Assembly (NCBI RefSeq): GCF_026210795.1
Contig: NC_089459.1
Coordinates: 2,728,001 to 2,792,000 of the forward strand
DNA: 64,000 bases
Reading direction: 5' to 3'
Source of the DNA: Rhizophagus irregularis
Taxonomy: Eukaryota; Glomeromycota; Glomeromycetes; Glomerales; Glomeraceae
The translations under genes were made by a program, and so were the position numbers. The notes under the pieces are model-generated. The model saw only the letters and a program-made list of their open reading frames with translations. It made no database searches and was not told the DNA's origin. Of the stretch, positions 34,839 through 47,003 are shown one piece after another (position 1 is the stretch's first letter; every line of letters starts with the position of its first letter).

Positions 34839-36913
34839 ATGATTTCCGATTCGCCAACAAAAAATTGGCTCAAGTCAAAGCTACAATATATTAAAAAAAA
34901 TACATCCTTTCAGTTTTCCGACGACGTGTTAATTTCGATATTGGTTTGTCTCATGTCCGGTGATAAACACTTGATATTAACATGTAAACAAGAAAATATT
35001 GAAGAACTTAGATCTATGACTGAGCAAGTAATAACATAATATTTTGCAATTGTATTATAATTTCGAATTGAATAATCCAACGCGTACTTATTCTCAATGT
35101 TGTTTTAGATATTCAACCACATTTTTAATATGACTACTTCTACAGTTATTTGTGATGCTTCACAAACACCGGCTGATTTTGCTACTAATCTTTTTAGTCG
35201 ACAGAGAGAAGATAATTCTCATATATTGAATTTATCAAATAATATAAATCCTTACCCTAATGTTACAGAGGAAGCAATGCTTCGATTAAAAACTCAAAAA
35301 TCAACTAGATCCTTACAGACAATCAGCTCTACAAAATCAAATGACAAAAAACTTATACATGATTTTAAAGGATCAAAACGTCGGTCTAATTTGTCACACA
35401 GCTCAAATCAATTATCGAATCAGAGAGATTCTTACGTTGATTCAAATATGGCTGATGAACCACAATCACTTTATGGAAATAGTTACGAAAGCACAAGATC
35501 TTTTCCTTACGAAAATGACGAATTTAGTTTTCAGAAAGTTGAGAATTTTTAATTTTCTTTTCTGTTTTTGATACCATTATCTTTATTTTCTTATATAAAT
35601 TGTTTTGCTGAATCAGTCAAAAGAAAGGTCACGGACAATTGATAGCCCAAGAGAGACAAATTTTTCAGTTTCTATCCCATCAAGTTCTTATTCACGTAAG
35701 AAGATTACAAATCTATCAACTTCAGCTCAACCAATTGACATTCCTGAGAAGCCTTTGACATCATCGCGCCCAAGTCTTAGTATAAATACTGGGTCGCCTC
35801 GTAAGAATATACATTCAGCCTATCATTCTCATTTCAATCCACTTTCACAATCTCCGATAACGCCAAATGATTACACTTTATCAAAGAAAAAGCACGAAAG
35901 TTTAGGTACTGGTAGTTTTGAACCACCTTCACCATATTTTTCGGGTTCGCGGTCTTTAGCAAAGGCTGTGATTATTGAAAATTTACCAGACGCAAACGAA
36001 ATCATTTATGCATTTTTGTTGGAGGTATTTTTTATTGATTGTTTTTAAAAATTTTTAGCTAATATCTTACATTCTTTTTCAATTGAATAGATTTTGATAC
36101 GAAAACAAGTAATTGACAAATCTACTATTCATAATATATCGAAACCTTTTATCATTATCGTTTTATTGCCAATTACCGCCATGAAACATAACTTACCTAA
36201 TCAACTGGTAACTTTTTTATTGTATTTTTCTGAAGCCTATTTACATTTGTTAAAATTTGAGTCCATTTCTCTTAATTTGTTTTAGCTTGACAGATTTTTT
36301 ATTAGTTATACTTATGAGGGAATAGGAGCTGGGAAATCTTCGACAATTCCAATCAAGCGAAGTCCGCTTATTAAAGCTTCGGTATATTTAATTCAGGAAT
36401 GTTTATGACCGTTAAATATGTATTTTTATAATATATATAATTTTTTTTATTATTTAGGAAATTGAAGATTTATCAAAGAAAATGGATAGTGTAACCATTC
36501 ATAATGATATGCATAGGTATATGCGAGATGTCGTTGTAGGAATACGAACACATCGTTTGGTAAAAGGAGGTTTAACAGCTCGAGCATCATCTGATCTGGT
36601 GATACTTGTCAAGTAAGATTTTAAATTACATTGATTTTTTATTATACAATAAAAAATTAAACCTTTTGAATTTTTATTTAGAGCACTTGCCGCAGTTTTT
36701 CAACGCAATTATGCAACTCCCGAGTTAGTTCTTTTTGCAAGCGAAAAAATATTTTCTCACAGGTTAATATTAAGAGATGCTGGAGATGATAAAAGCATTA
36801 TGTATGGGACTAAATTAATAACATTGCTAAGGGCAAAAAATCTTGCACCCAAATTTCCAAGTCCTGGTGACGTTGTGGCGGATGTATTACAAGCCGTTTG
36901 GCCACCAGTATGA
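34839..36913 (+). CDS. Magnesium-chelatase (ChlI)-like fungal protein
   Basis: Seven exons encode 541 aa: 34839-35027, 35109-35537, 35617-36024, 36091-36207, 36286-36381, 36458-36612 and 36682-36913. The N-terminus ends in a segment that fits this fungal family (ILVCLMSGDKHLILTC). The middle is a 250-residue Ser-rich linker. The C-terminus has a helical lid-like domain (MHRYMRDVVVGIRTHRLVKG, GLTARASSDLVILVKALA, TPELVLFASEKIFSHRL) resembling that of magnesium-chelatase AAA+ subunits. Only a degenerate glycine loop (GIGAGKSS) is seen, so ATPase activity is doubtful. Fungi make no chlorophyll, so the role is unknown. The family call is by eye. Confidence 0.75.
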
Positions 36914-37489
36914 TAGATTAAAGTTTAAAACTATCAGTTGTGTATAACTATGATTTATCTACAATTGATTTAGATCGTCTAAAATTCGTGTTATTAACAA
37001 TCAACTTTAAAAGAGTTGTATCGAATTCAATAATTTTAAGAAACATATACTTATTTTTTTGTTGCAATAATCTAATCTTTATTAACTATCATATATTATG
37101 ATTAGTATTTTTTATTATATATTAAATATCAATAATAGAATTGAATAGATATATTCCATTCTCATTTCTTTCTTTTTTTCTTTGCTACAATAATAAAATT
37201 GTTTATTTTTGGATATAATATTGGTAATAGTTTAAATTCTTTAAATATCGTAAAGTCTTGAAACTTTTAATATTAGTATTAGGTCACATAAAAATCAGGT
37301 TAGAGTAAAAGGTTAAAAATAATTTTTGCCAGATACTTTATACTTGAATTTATATTAGGATCTCGAGCTACACTGCCTAGTGCCTATACATAAACCGAAA
37401 TAATCGTACAAATCTTTTCTTTTATAGATAATTCAGATTGAAAACCATTAAAACCATTAAGTTCAAGATAAAAAAATTAAATTTAGAGT
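36914..37489. other. Intergenic spacer before the repeat-rich half
   Basis: This A+T-rich spacer follows the chelatase-like gene. A short word near 37370-37392 (CTCGAGCTACACTGCCTAGT) resembles the end of the transposon that follows and may be an older broken end. No gene is seen. Confidence 0.4.
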
Positions 37490-38254
37490 ACAGCTCGAGC
37501 ACCCTAGTCACATCAAGTTTTAAAGCCTATTTTTAAATGGCATAAAGTTCGAAAAATTAAATATTTTTTAAAATACTCTTCATATTTTAATAGATTAGAT
37601 CAAAGGCTACAAAAGTATGATTTAGTTTTTCTAATTGGATTAATATATAAAAAGTTATGTGCATTTTATTTTAGCAAAAAATTTATATGTTCATATATAA
37701 AATATTCCGAATTTGGCCATCACATTTTTGATATAAAATTTAAATTTCAATGCTTTTTAATGTAAAAATTCACACTGAAATTTGAAATAAAGTTTGATAG
37801 CTGGCGTATCAAAGAGAAAAAAACACATAAAGAAACTTGCAGAAAAAAAACGTAAAAATATTCTCATAAAAATTGTGACTATTCTTGAACTGGTTTACAA
37901 CTAGTTGTACCAATTAGTTCCATTATCTCAAATTAAAGCATTTGCAAGAAAGTCATATGGGTATATGGATGTATATTGAAAAGAATTGGATGAAAAACAA
38001 GCAGAATATGCAGTTAAACGTTATAAAAGACATAGAATAATACCAAATACATTGTTTCACAATATTTAGTGTTTTAAATAATTTTTTCAATAAAATTTGC
38101 ATATAGCACAATAAATTTCTAAATTTTAATGCTGGCTAAAATTACGTTTATTGGTATAATTCAGGCCAAAGATCACATGATATTCACGTGAAAATTGCAT
38201 AAGGGAATTTGGCCGCTTTATTTAGGATTTGATGCGACTAGGGTGCTCGAGCTG
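37490..38254. mobile_element. 765-bp non-autonomous DNA transposon with TA target duplication
   Basis: The ends are inverted repeats of about 30 bp: left CAGCTCGAGCACCCTAGTC, and right its complement with one change near position 21. Both are flanked by TA (37488-37489 and 38255-38256). TA duplication and CAG ends fit the Tc1/mariner superfamily. The inside has no long open frame, so it needs a transposase in trans. Confidence 0.8.
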
Positions 38255-38518
38255 TACTATGTATTTTTTAGATGAGGTAGTACTAAAAAAATATCCTGCT
38301 TGTCCACCCAAATAGATAGAAATTTTATAGTCTTGTTATCTAGAATCCCAAGCTATACATAAAAAGGTAGAGTAAGAAATTTATTTCCTTTTTTAGATGC
38401 TGACTGGCATTATCATAATTCCGGCCCTAAAAAAATGCAGCTAATATGCAGTAATTTTTTTTGGCTGCACCTTACCTCTATATATAACTTGAGATTCTTG
38501 TTATCTTGTAAAATTTTA

Positions 38519-38690
38519 TCCCTTAAACTGCTTTACGAGCAAATTTGCCCGCAATTTCTAAATTAGAATGATCAACACTAAATTAATTCTTTAATTTTGG
38601 CCAGATCATCATATAATTTTGCAGATTTATTGATCTACATTCTGGCCATAGAAATTATAGTATTTATTTTTCTGATCATTAAAAATTAAG
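38519..38690. mobile_element. One-ended fragment of the TCCCTTAAACTG element
   Basis: The terminal TCCCTTAAACTG, the CAAATTTGCCCGCAATTT stretch and about 110 bp of inner sequence (including GGCCAGATC and GATCTACATTCTGGCCATA) match, in inverted orientation, the right end of the complete element at 58679-59435. The other end is missing, so this is a truncated older copy. Confidence 0.65.
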
Positions 38691-39460
38691 TCACAAATAC
38701 GCAAATAAACATGCAAGTTGGCGCTGTAAACGGTCGAATATCAAGCATGAAAAGATGATAAAATTCAACCACCAAATGTAATTGCCAAATATTAAGAACG
38801 AACAAATTAACTATGAATTGACGTAAATGGATAAATAATTAGCCGAAAAGGATAAACATTTAGGAAGAGTAATGATCTACATGATGTAATATTTGTCGAA
38901 TGATTGACAAAGAACCAATAGAATAATTAGAGTCGATCAATTGCAGCTTAGCAATCTTTAACAATAAGAACAATTAGAAAGAATAGTTATAAGCCACAAA
39001 AGATAGATTATAAGCAAAACACATAAAGCGAATTAAAAGAACATATAAAATAATGTCAGAAAGATTAAAGAACATAAAATAATATAAAAGATAATATAAA
39101 AAGATAGTATAAAGATGGAACATAAAAGATAACATATTAAAAAAGAACATATATAAAAAGATAGCATATTAAAAGATAGCGTATTTAAAATATAGATAGC
39201 ATATTAGAAAGATAGTTCAAAGATAATATGTAAAAAGAACATAAAAGATAGTATATAGATAGAATAGAAAGTAGCATAAAATTTGTATAAATAGAGAGCG
39301 GAATTCAAGGTAATTCCACAGTTCTCATTCACAGAACTCAATAAAAATATAAGTTTCATTTAATTATTTGTTGATAAAGTTTAATGTTAATTAAAGATGA
39401 ATTAAATATACGTTTTTGAAAAGTAATAATTCGTAGCGAGAGCTATCGAAGTTTGAAATT
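38691..39460. repeat. Purine-rich repeats with LTR-like end
   Basis: Positions 39000-39290 are built of loose repeats around AAAGATAGCATATTAAAAGA. They are followed by a TATA box (TATAAATAGAGAGCGG near 39285) and an AATAAAAATA signal near 39341. A promoter and polyadenylation signal this close together are typical of a retrotransposon LTR. No LTR partner, primer-binding site or reverse transcriptase is visible in the window, so a solo LTR is only a possibility. Confidence 0.3.
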
Positions 39461-39821
39461 AAAGGTAAAAGTGGATATAATTTGGGGAAAATTTAGAGAA
39501 GTTAAATTTTATTTTATATCGCTTAATGTTTTATATTACTAACGCTATTTATGTTAAGAACCAAGAATGTTGTTGTATGTTGTTCGTTGATTATGTTGTT
39601 TGATAATTATGCTGTTGATTATTTGTTTGTTCGTTTATTTGTTCGTTCGTTCGATTATTAGTTCGTTCGACCATGAGAATGCCCGTTCGATGTGGCAACT
39701 CTGTAAATTGATGACAGAGGGAATTGGGAGATCTCAGCGCTTCAGAATTTTAGTTTTTTTCGTTAATTATTTATTTTGTGGTTTTTTATTTATTTAATTG
39801 TAATTTTTTTTATTTTCTGTG

Positions 39822-39926
39822 ATGGAAGCCTTACAAGAGTATGAAAATGATGTTTATATTGCTGAATTTTCACGAAATATTTCATTAATAAATGATGCTG
39901 TTAATGACATCAGGAAATTTGTTTAG
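39822..39926 (+). CDS. Truncated 34-aa frame ending in a transposon
   Basis: The frame begins MEALQEYENDVYIAEFSRNI and its last codons and TAG stop lie inside the fold-back element that starts at 39910. It looks like the first exon of a gene cut by that insertion. No family is recognised. Confidence 0.3.
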   Translation: MEALQEYENDVYIAEFSRNISLINDAVNDIRKFV

Positions 39927-40443
39927 GCATAATTTAGTGTAATATTTTGAAGGTGGTGTAAAATTTTGAAATATTACACTAAAAACGTAATATTACAAAA
40001 GTTTACGCTCTTAAATTTAAATAATTATAGTAATTTAAGAATATCTCGCTATCTACTGATCCAATCAAGACGAGCTATAGCTCATTGGAATCAGCTCATC
40101 AAGACGAATCGAATGGTAGTAAAATCATATCTCTACGTTCGATAGATGACTTTCTATTAATTTAAAACTTTATTGCATACTATAGAGCGGCTCTATAGTA
40201 TATTAGAGCGTTCTATCAACTGTAGAAATGCGATTTTACTACCATTCTATTTGTCTTGATGAGCTGATTCCAATGAGCTATAGATCGTCTTAATTGGATC
40301 AGTAGATAGTGAGATATTCTTAAATTACTATTATTATTCAAATTTAAGAGCGTAAACTTTTGTAATATTACGTTTTTAGTGTAATATTTCAAAATTTTAC
40401 ACCACCTTCGAAATATTAGTTATATTACACTAAATTACGCCTA
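39910..40443. mobile_element. Fold-back element, copy 1 (right tip missing)
   Basis: The left part begins TCAGGAAATTTGTTTAGG and contains AATTTAGTGTAATATTTTG. The right part is its inverted complement, ending ACACTAAATTACGCCTAA. Inner arms also pair (CTCATTGGAATCAGCTCAT against its complement near 40262). Copy 2 at 55509-56022 is nearly the same but keeps its right tip. In copy 1 the tip is replaced by the end of the 5.1-kb transposon. There is no coding capacity. Confidence 0.75.
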
Positions 40444-40483
40444 AGGGGCGTGCCAGGAATCAGCTGATTTAAGAGGGGGTGGG

Positions 40484-42810
40484 TAGGGTGTCCAGGATTT
40501 GACGATCATGATTTTATAGCGATTTTGGCCAAAATTTTGCGATTTTTGCGATACCGCGATTTTGGCCAAAATTTTGCGATTTTCGCGATACTCAAATATG
40601 ATTGGCTATTTAGACACTATAAGTCACGTGAAATCGTGAATGTATCGCCGATAATAACCATTGATAATCTCTTTTTTTCGCTTAGTCATTTTTAATAAAA
40701 TGGTCGCGTGTCACATACGTTTGTCTCAAAGTGCCGAGTATCGTGAAAACTATATCGTACAAGAAAACAAACTATGGTGTCGATTTTGCAATGTAGAAAT
40801 TGATCATGAAAGAAAGAACTCTGTAGATAAACATATTAAAACATTAAAACACCTTAATAATAAAAACAAGAATAATTCTAATTTGTTAATCCAAAGAACT
40901 TTACCTTCTTTTGAAAATACACTAAATGAACGAGAAAAAATTAATAAAGAGATAGTGGAAGCATTTACTTATGCAGACATTCCTTTGGAAAAAATTGAGA
41001 AATTAAAACCATTTTTATTAAATCATTGTAAAAATGGTATGTATTTTCTGCTATTTCAATTTCAAATTTGCCTTTTTTATTTTTATTTATTAATATATTT
41101 TTGTTTATAGCGGGCTTAATTACTGGAGCAAATCAACTTCGTGAGAAATATCTTCCATTATCATATGAAATAGCGCTCCAAAAATTGAAAAATGATGTCA
41201 TCAATAAAATTATTTGTTTGACAATTGATGAAACAACAGATCGTTGTGGCCGGCATGCTGTTAATATATTATTTAGTTTTGATAATAAAACTAAATTAGC
41301 TAAAACAGAATTTTTGTCTAATGTTAACGCTTCATCTATTTCACAATTTGTTATGAATACAATTCATTTTTATAATATTTCTTATAAAAATATTATTTTT
41401 TTTATTTCTGATAACGCTTCATACATGAAATTGGCGTATTCAAATTTATCTTCCTTTTTACCAAATTTAAAACACAATTGTTGCTTAGCGCATATCCTTA
41501 ATTTAATTGGTGAAGCATGGGTAAACTTTCAAAAGTTTGAATTGGTTGACAAATTAATTATAAATTTTAAATCGATATTTACTTATAATTCACAAAGAAA
41601 AATTCGATGGAAGGAGCATTTATTACAAAATGGTATTGAATCACCTACTTTAGCACCCCTACCAGTAAAAACAAGGTGGAATTCATGGTTTTTATTTTTA
41701 TGTTGGATTAAACCTTTATATTCTCATTTAATAACTTTTGTTACTGCAGAATATTCTATTAATCATGATTCAAAAGCTGTTCGAGATCTTTACACATTTT
41801 GTCAAAACAGAAGCCATGTTTTTTGCGTTAAAATATTTATATATTTTATTACATATAATAGCAAAAGGTAAGTGAATTTAATGGATTTAATAATTTTATA
41901 ATAATATTACTAATATAATACTTTATTTATTTAGATTAATCAATGATTTGGAATTCTTTAAAATAAGAAACAAGGCTATAGCTCCATTTGTTTATTCACG
42001 AATAGTATCTCTTCAAGCTTTTTTATCATCAGGAATCAGGAATCCTCCAATTTCAAATGAAATATTCCAATTATTAAACGAAGAAAATCAAGATATTGCA
42101 TCTTTTGTTTCATTATTTTCTAGAGCTTTTATATTGGCAAATGAAAAATGTGAGAAACATATATCTCATCATCCAGCTTTATTATTTTTCAAAGCAATAC
42201 AATGTTTTGATCCAAGATTTATTCAATCTAATTCATCTAATCATAATATGGAAAATTATAGAATTATCAAAGAATTTTATCTTCCTACCTGATACTTTAA
42301 TACAAGAATGGGCTATTTACTTTGACTTAATGAATCTATTGAAGAGTTTGATGATTTGGATTTGTATTGGCGAGGTAAAAGACATATATTACCAGAACTT
42401 AGTTCACTGGCTTTAATATATATATGGTTGCCAGTATCTGGTGTAGATATTGAACGTAGTTTTTTTAGTTATAAAAGCATTTTATCAGATAGAAGAGTAG
42501 CGCTTAAAGAAGAAAATATTCAAATGCTTAATTTTCTTTATTTTAATCTTAGTAATAATGATGATTATAATAATGAATTGATGATTTATGAATAATATAA
42601 ATGTATAAATTTATTACTTAATTGTAAATAAATAAATAAAATTTGTATAGAATATAAATTATTAAAAAGTTTTTCATAATCGGAATTATGTTAATTCTGG
42701 CCAGAATTATGGTAATTCTGGCTGAAATTATGGATCACGATTTTCATGATTTTTGTGATTTTTCACGCCTGATTTTTGGGCCATCACGACGTCAAATCCT
42801 GGACACCCTA
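40484..42810. mobile_element. hAT transposon (2.3 kb) with 8-bp target duplication
   Basis: The ends are TAGGGTGTCCAGGATTTGACG and its inverted complement. The flanking 8-mers are GGGGTGGG (40476-40483) and GGGGTAGG (42811-42818), 7 of 8 identical, as expected of a hAT target duplication. Near both ends are GATTTTGGCCAAAATTTTGCG-like and GATTTTTGTGATT words, typical subterminal repeats. The plus strand carries a broken hAT transposase. Confidence 0.88.
40700..42595 (+). pseudogene. hAT transposase, frameshifted near the C-terminus
   Basis: Exons 40700-41036, 41111-41867 and 41935 onward. The N-terminus has a BED-like or CGG-binding-type zinc region (WCRFCNVEIDHERKNSVDKH, HIKTLKH). The catalytic part has TIDETTDRCGRHAVN, FFISDNASYMK, CCLAHILNLI and TRWNSW. 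The hAT dimerisation end is intact as sequence (PVSGVDIERSFFSYKSILSD) but lies in a different frame. Two frame changes, near 42275 and near 42330, separate it from the main frame, with a TGA in between. It can therefore no longer make a full protein. Confidence 0.85.
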
Positions 42811-43088
42811 GGGGTAGGGGTTAAGCTATAAATCAGGTCCATATATATCACGTGATAAGTATTTGTAATTTTATTGGCTAATTATTTATTAGTAAAATTG
42901 AATATGGAATATGGTAAATCCGTAAAATGTAACACTGAGTTTTTATGTAACGTATTTATGTATCACTAATGTCTAAAAATAAATAAAGTTTAAAACACCA
43001 TAAAAAATGTTTAAAAAAAGTAATTTAACGTTCATTTATTTATTAATTATAAAAGAAAAAAATAAAAAGAAAGAAAACACTAATTTAA

Positions 43089-45326
43089 CTAGTCTTCATC
43101 TGACTGAACTTCGCGATAATCCAAAATAACTTTCTGCCATGAGTCTTGTCCTTGGATTATATCTTCTGCAACATTAAAATTTCGAAACGGAATAACTACA
43201 CATTCCAATTCTGTTTTGTTATGAGTTCTTTTTAATTGCTTGTTATTTTGAGAGTGACGTTTAGAATGTACGTTGCGTTTATGTTCCTTCATAAATTTTA
43301 GAGTTGGAAAGTATTTACCGCAAATATTACAACACAGCCGCTGGTGTAGTTCTTGTGAAATTGAAGGACAACAACGGTCATATGGTAAGATTTTAAGCTT
43401 ATCATAATATTGAAGGGCGTGAATTGGATTAATGAAATGACCGTCTTTTTCTTTTGTAATCGGAGGAAGGAATCCGTCATTTTCATCCAAAAGTAACATT
43501 GCATCTGTGGCTCTATTTTCACTACAACATTCCCGATTTTTACATTTTTTTATATCTAGTGAATAGCGGCAAATTTGTGCATGGTTCTCTATCCATTCCC
43601 ATGATGTTGAAGAATCAAACTCATTAAATGGAATTATTTCCTTGTCAATATATTCCACTATTGCGGGCTTTCCATGTATGTCATCTCTTCTCCATATATC
43701 ACATAATCTTTTTCCCAAAAACTCAAAATTTCGTCGTGCTAATTCTTTATCTATTACATTACCTTGACTATCTAGATGTGAACCGAACTCATTTACAGGT
43801 AAAGTGATACTGGCAAGTTTTGCAGATAAAGAAGCCATACCCCGTTCTACTGGATTATATGCACTTTGACCTGGAGCATGAGTACAAACTGTTAAATAAT
43901 CCAAATTAAGAGCGCGAAAAAGGTGAGCATATTGAATAATATTTTTCATATGCTTTGGATTTTCGTCAGGTCCACCATCAACAAGAAGGATCCAAATAGG
44001 TTTAACTTCATCATCTTTTTTTATGATAGTGAAAAATTCTTCATTAGAAACAATGCTTTCTAAATCCGCTATATGGGTTTCTGATGATGTTCCAATAAAA
44101 TATTCTGGTCTAATGAATATGGAAAGTTTACCAGTTCGAAGAGTATTACTTGAATCAGTTGGATCAATAGTTAGATAAACAGAAGGTATGAGTTTCATTT
44201 TTGAACCAACTGGAAAATCATGATCTTCAATAATTACTGGTTCGTTAACAGTTTGAACTGTCTTAAATGTACGGCCAACTGCAGGTGTTCCTAATCCCAC
44301 CTTTGCCTTATTATCTTGGGAAATAATAACTGCTTCATTCGCAAAAACTTCAGCAAACATTTTTGCAGCTTTAACAGAAGCTAAACAATAGTGTTCATCA
44401 ACATGAGATTTCATTTCTGTTCGTGCTACAGATGCGAGACTAACTTTTGCTGGATGATGATGACGACGCGCTGCAAAAGTATTTTGATGGTGGGGTTGGA
44501 GATAAGTAGACAAGCATTGACGAGATAGATAGGTATTATATTTTTCTTCTAAGGCTTCGCGTAGATGCTTTACCGTTCTTACTTTAATAATTACTTTTCT
44601 ACATTTAGCATGAGCAGCTCCAAATTCAATACTATCATAAATCTTATCCCATAGATCTGGGTCTTTCATAGCTGCAGATGGTCTTCCTGGAGTATCATAT
44701 TTTTCTACAACTCCTTCTTCTTCTAGCAACTTTAATTTTTTCGTTGTTAACTTTGCTTGTGCACCAGCATGACGTTTTAATTTATTTAGTTGAGCCCTTT
44801 GTTCTGATAATATTTTTTGTTCATCAATTATTTTTGATAATAGTGTAACTTTTATTAAGTCATCTGTAGAAATTTCCATCATTTGTTCATATTCAGATAT
44901 CTTTTTAATAGCTAAATTGATTTTTTCAGCTGCATTACGTTATGATGTAGCATTTTTTGGTATTTTGGTAGTATCAATAAATCCAACTAATTGTCTTGGA
45001 GTAGAGGTGTATTTTGGAGTGGAGGTATGATAAAAACTACTAGTCACATTACATGACACAAAAATTTTTTGATGAGAATGAACAGTAGAAGGTACAGTAT
45101 CATAATATTCACAAATTTTATTTTCAATAAAAGTGGTGTCATTTTTTCTAACTTCTTTCCAAACAGTTGTACACTCTTCCATTAGTTGCTGGCGATTTAA
45201 CTTTGGATTACAGAGTGTTGCTTGTTTGTAATATGCATACGCGTTGCAAACCTCTTGATATTTATTTTGAGGTTGTTTAAAAAAAAATTTTTTATTAAAA
45301 TTCGGACCTTTCAAAAAACTTTGCAT
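43089..45326 (-). pseudogene. DDE/E transposase with C2H2 finger, one in-frame TAA
   Basis: A single reading frame of 746 codons is broken only by TAA at 44940-44942. This gives a 128-aa N-terminal part and a 616-codon remainder. Probable catalytic residues are Asp in IISQDNKAKVGLG, Asp in LLVDGGPDENPKH and Glu in NPVERGMASLS. A C2H2 zinc finger follows (CNICGKYFPTLKFMKEHKR, then H). The N-terminal part is basic and has a helical KYQEVCNAYAYYKQAT stretch. I cannot name the superfamily. The frame is otherwise open and well kept, so the stop is either a recent mutation or bypassed. It lies inside the 5.1-kb element in antisense to the nested hAT gene. Confidence 0.75.
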
Positions 45327-45536
45327 GATTTTATAGAATATAAAACAAGCAGTTTATTTAAATTTTGATTAAAATCACAGCAAGATCAATACATTTTTTT
45401 TAAAATCAATAAAAATTTTTTTATTAATTATATATTATTTTAGCCAATCAAAATGCTTAATCAGATGATCAGGTAGGGGTGGGGGGGTCAAGCCTTCTAA
45501 TTGACTGAAATCAGCTGATTTCTGGCACGCCCCTAA

Positions 45537-46759
45537 TTGTACTCATCGCTAAATTGGCAGGTTTAAGTCCTAAAATCAAACTAAAACCTAACCTTCTATT
45601 AACAATTTGAGTAAGAAGTTTTCTCATCTCATTTGTATTCTAATCCATTTTCACTTTACATGAATCACATCAAATGTCTTAAAACCATTCAGTTTATTAT
45701 TGATTTGTCTACAATGCCTACATATTTTAAAAATATACTTTTTAATACACTTAATGACTACTCTCTTATTTTATGTAAGAGAAACATTTTGAAATCTGAA
45801 ATGTGATCAAGTCAGCATTATGCAAATCATCCTCAATCTATTAAATCTTTTTTTATTCTTAAGTACCATATATGATATTTCAAATTTAAGTAGCAGAATG
45901 ATCTCGTAATTTTGGCATAACTATCAGACCAGCTAGTAGCACTTATCTATTAAATTACGGATTTGTTATATGATTCATAGCATTTTTTTTTCAAATGAAA
46001 TCTCTCTTTTGTTTGTTCTTTCCAAAGCAAAATTCTTGTCACTCTGTAATTTGTTATATTTCTTAAACAATTTATTTGAATATTTTATCAATATCACCAT
46101 TACCCCATTCAATTAATTAATCATCAGAATCATAACCTATCATAAATATGCAAACACCTAAATCTAGCAAGATTACCTTTTCACAAATATCATCTTGATT
46201 ATTGATAATGTTTAAAGGAACAGAAACACATAAATAAAAATGTTCTAAGTGATTTATAATTATGTTAACTGTATTATTAATCTCTAATAGTTATTCTGAA
46301 ATAATAATACTCTTTACATATGTCAAAAGCTGCCAAATTAAGGATCATTTAGGCTATCCTAAAAGGACCTAAATAGTCACCAATTTTTTTTTATTTATTT
46401 TTGCAGGATGTCCGATTGGTAATTATAAAATAGCCCTAATTGTGCAGAATAAGGTTATCAATAGGATACCTATTCATTCGCAACTGGATATCAATAGGAT
46501 TGACCTTATTGTTATCCAGTTTTTTTTATTTACTTGTTAGATTAACCTATTGTTATCCATTTTTCTTATTTGGTAGCTTACTGATTGATGTCATTTTGGT
46601 TAATTTTATCAATATATACATATAATTTATTAAAAAGTAATTAATAGACTATGTCCGATTGTAAAAAAAATTAACATATAGATTCAATACATGCTTTCGA
46701 TTGATTCCAAATTGCTACTTAATTTATCAATTTATTATATCAGATTTATATTACACACA
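45537..46759. other. Repeat-flanked intergenic region
   Basis: No gene is seen. A loose inverted repeat around GGTTATCAATAGGAT and AACCTATTGTTATCC lies at about 46452-46560 and may be a worn element. Confidence 0.4.
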
Positions 46760-47003
46760 TAAGGTTGCTTGTCTAAACCTCTTCAAAATCCTACGATTAG
46801 TCTCGTCAAAATTTTACTATAGATTTATTATAGTTTCGGCAGAGTTTCAGCAGTTTTGGCATTTATAATAAGTTTTGGCAGTTTCACCTTTCTCCAAAGT
46901 TTCGCCAGTTTTTTAATATAACTTTAATATAGTTTTGGCAGAATTTCGCTTTTCGGCGAAACGCCATCTTGCCCAAACCCCTAGGTTTCGGCAAGCAACC
47001 TTA
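46760..47003. mobile_element. 244-bp hAT-type MITE
   Basis: The ends TAAGGTTGCTTG and CAAGCAACCTTA are inverted complements. Perfect 8-bp duplications TACACACA flank it (46752-46759 and 47004-47011). Inside are repeated AGTTTTGGCAG/AGTTTCGGCAG words and no coding frame. The 8-bp duplication places it with hAT. Confidence 0.88.

Larger units (their letters stand above)
40445..45533. mobile_element. 5.1-kb DDE-type DNA transposon carrying a nested hAT element
   Basis: The terminal inverted repeats are about 27 bp and begin GGGGCGTGCCAG; they include the palindrome AATCAGCTGATT. One mismatch separates the two ends. TAA lies outside each end (40442-40444 and 45534-45536), a 3-bp target duplication. 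The transposase frame is on the minus strand at 43089-45326. A complete hAT element (40484-42810) sits just inside the left end. Without that insertion the element would be about 2.75 kb. The superfamily is not settled: TAA fits PIF/Harbinger, but the transposase motifs do not look like Harbinger. Confidence 0.8.

Noticed and set aside
43298-43522. Second minus-strand frame inside the DDE transposase
   Set aside because: It overlaps the real transposase frame and has no coding features.
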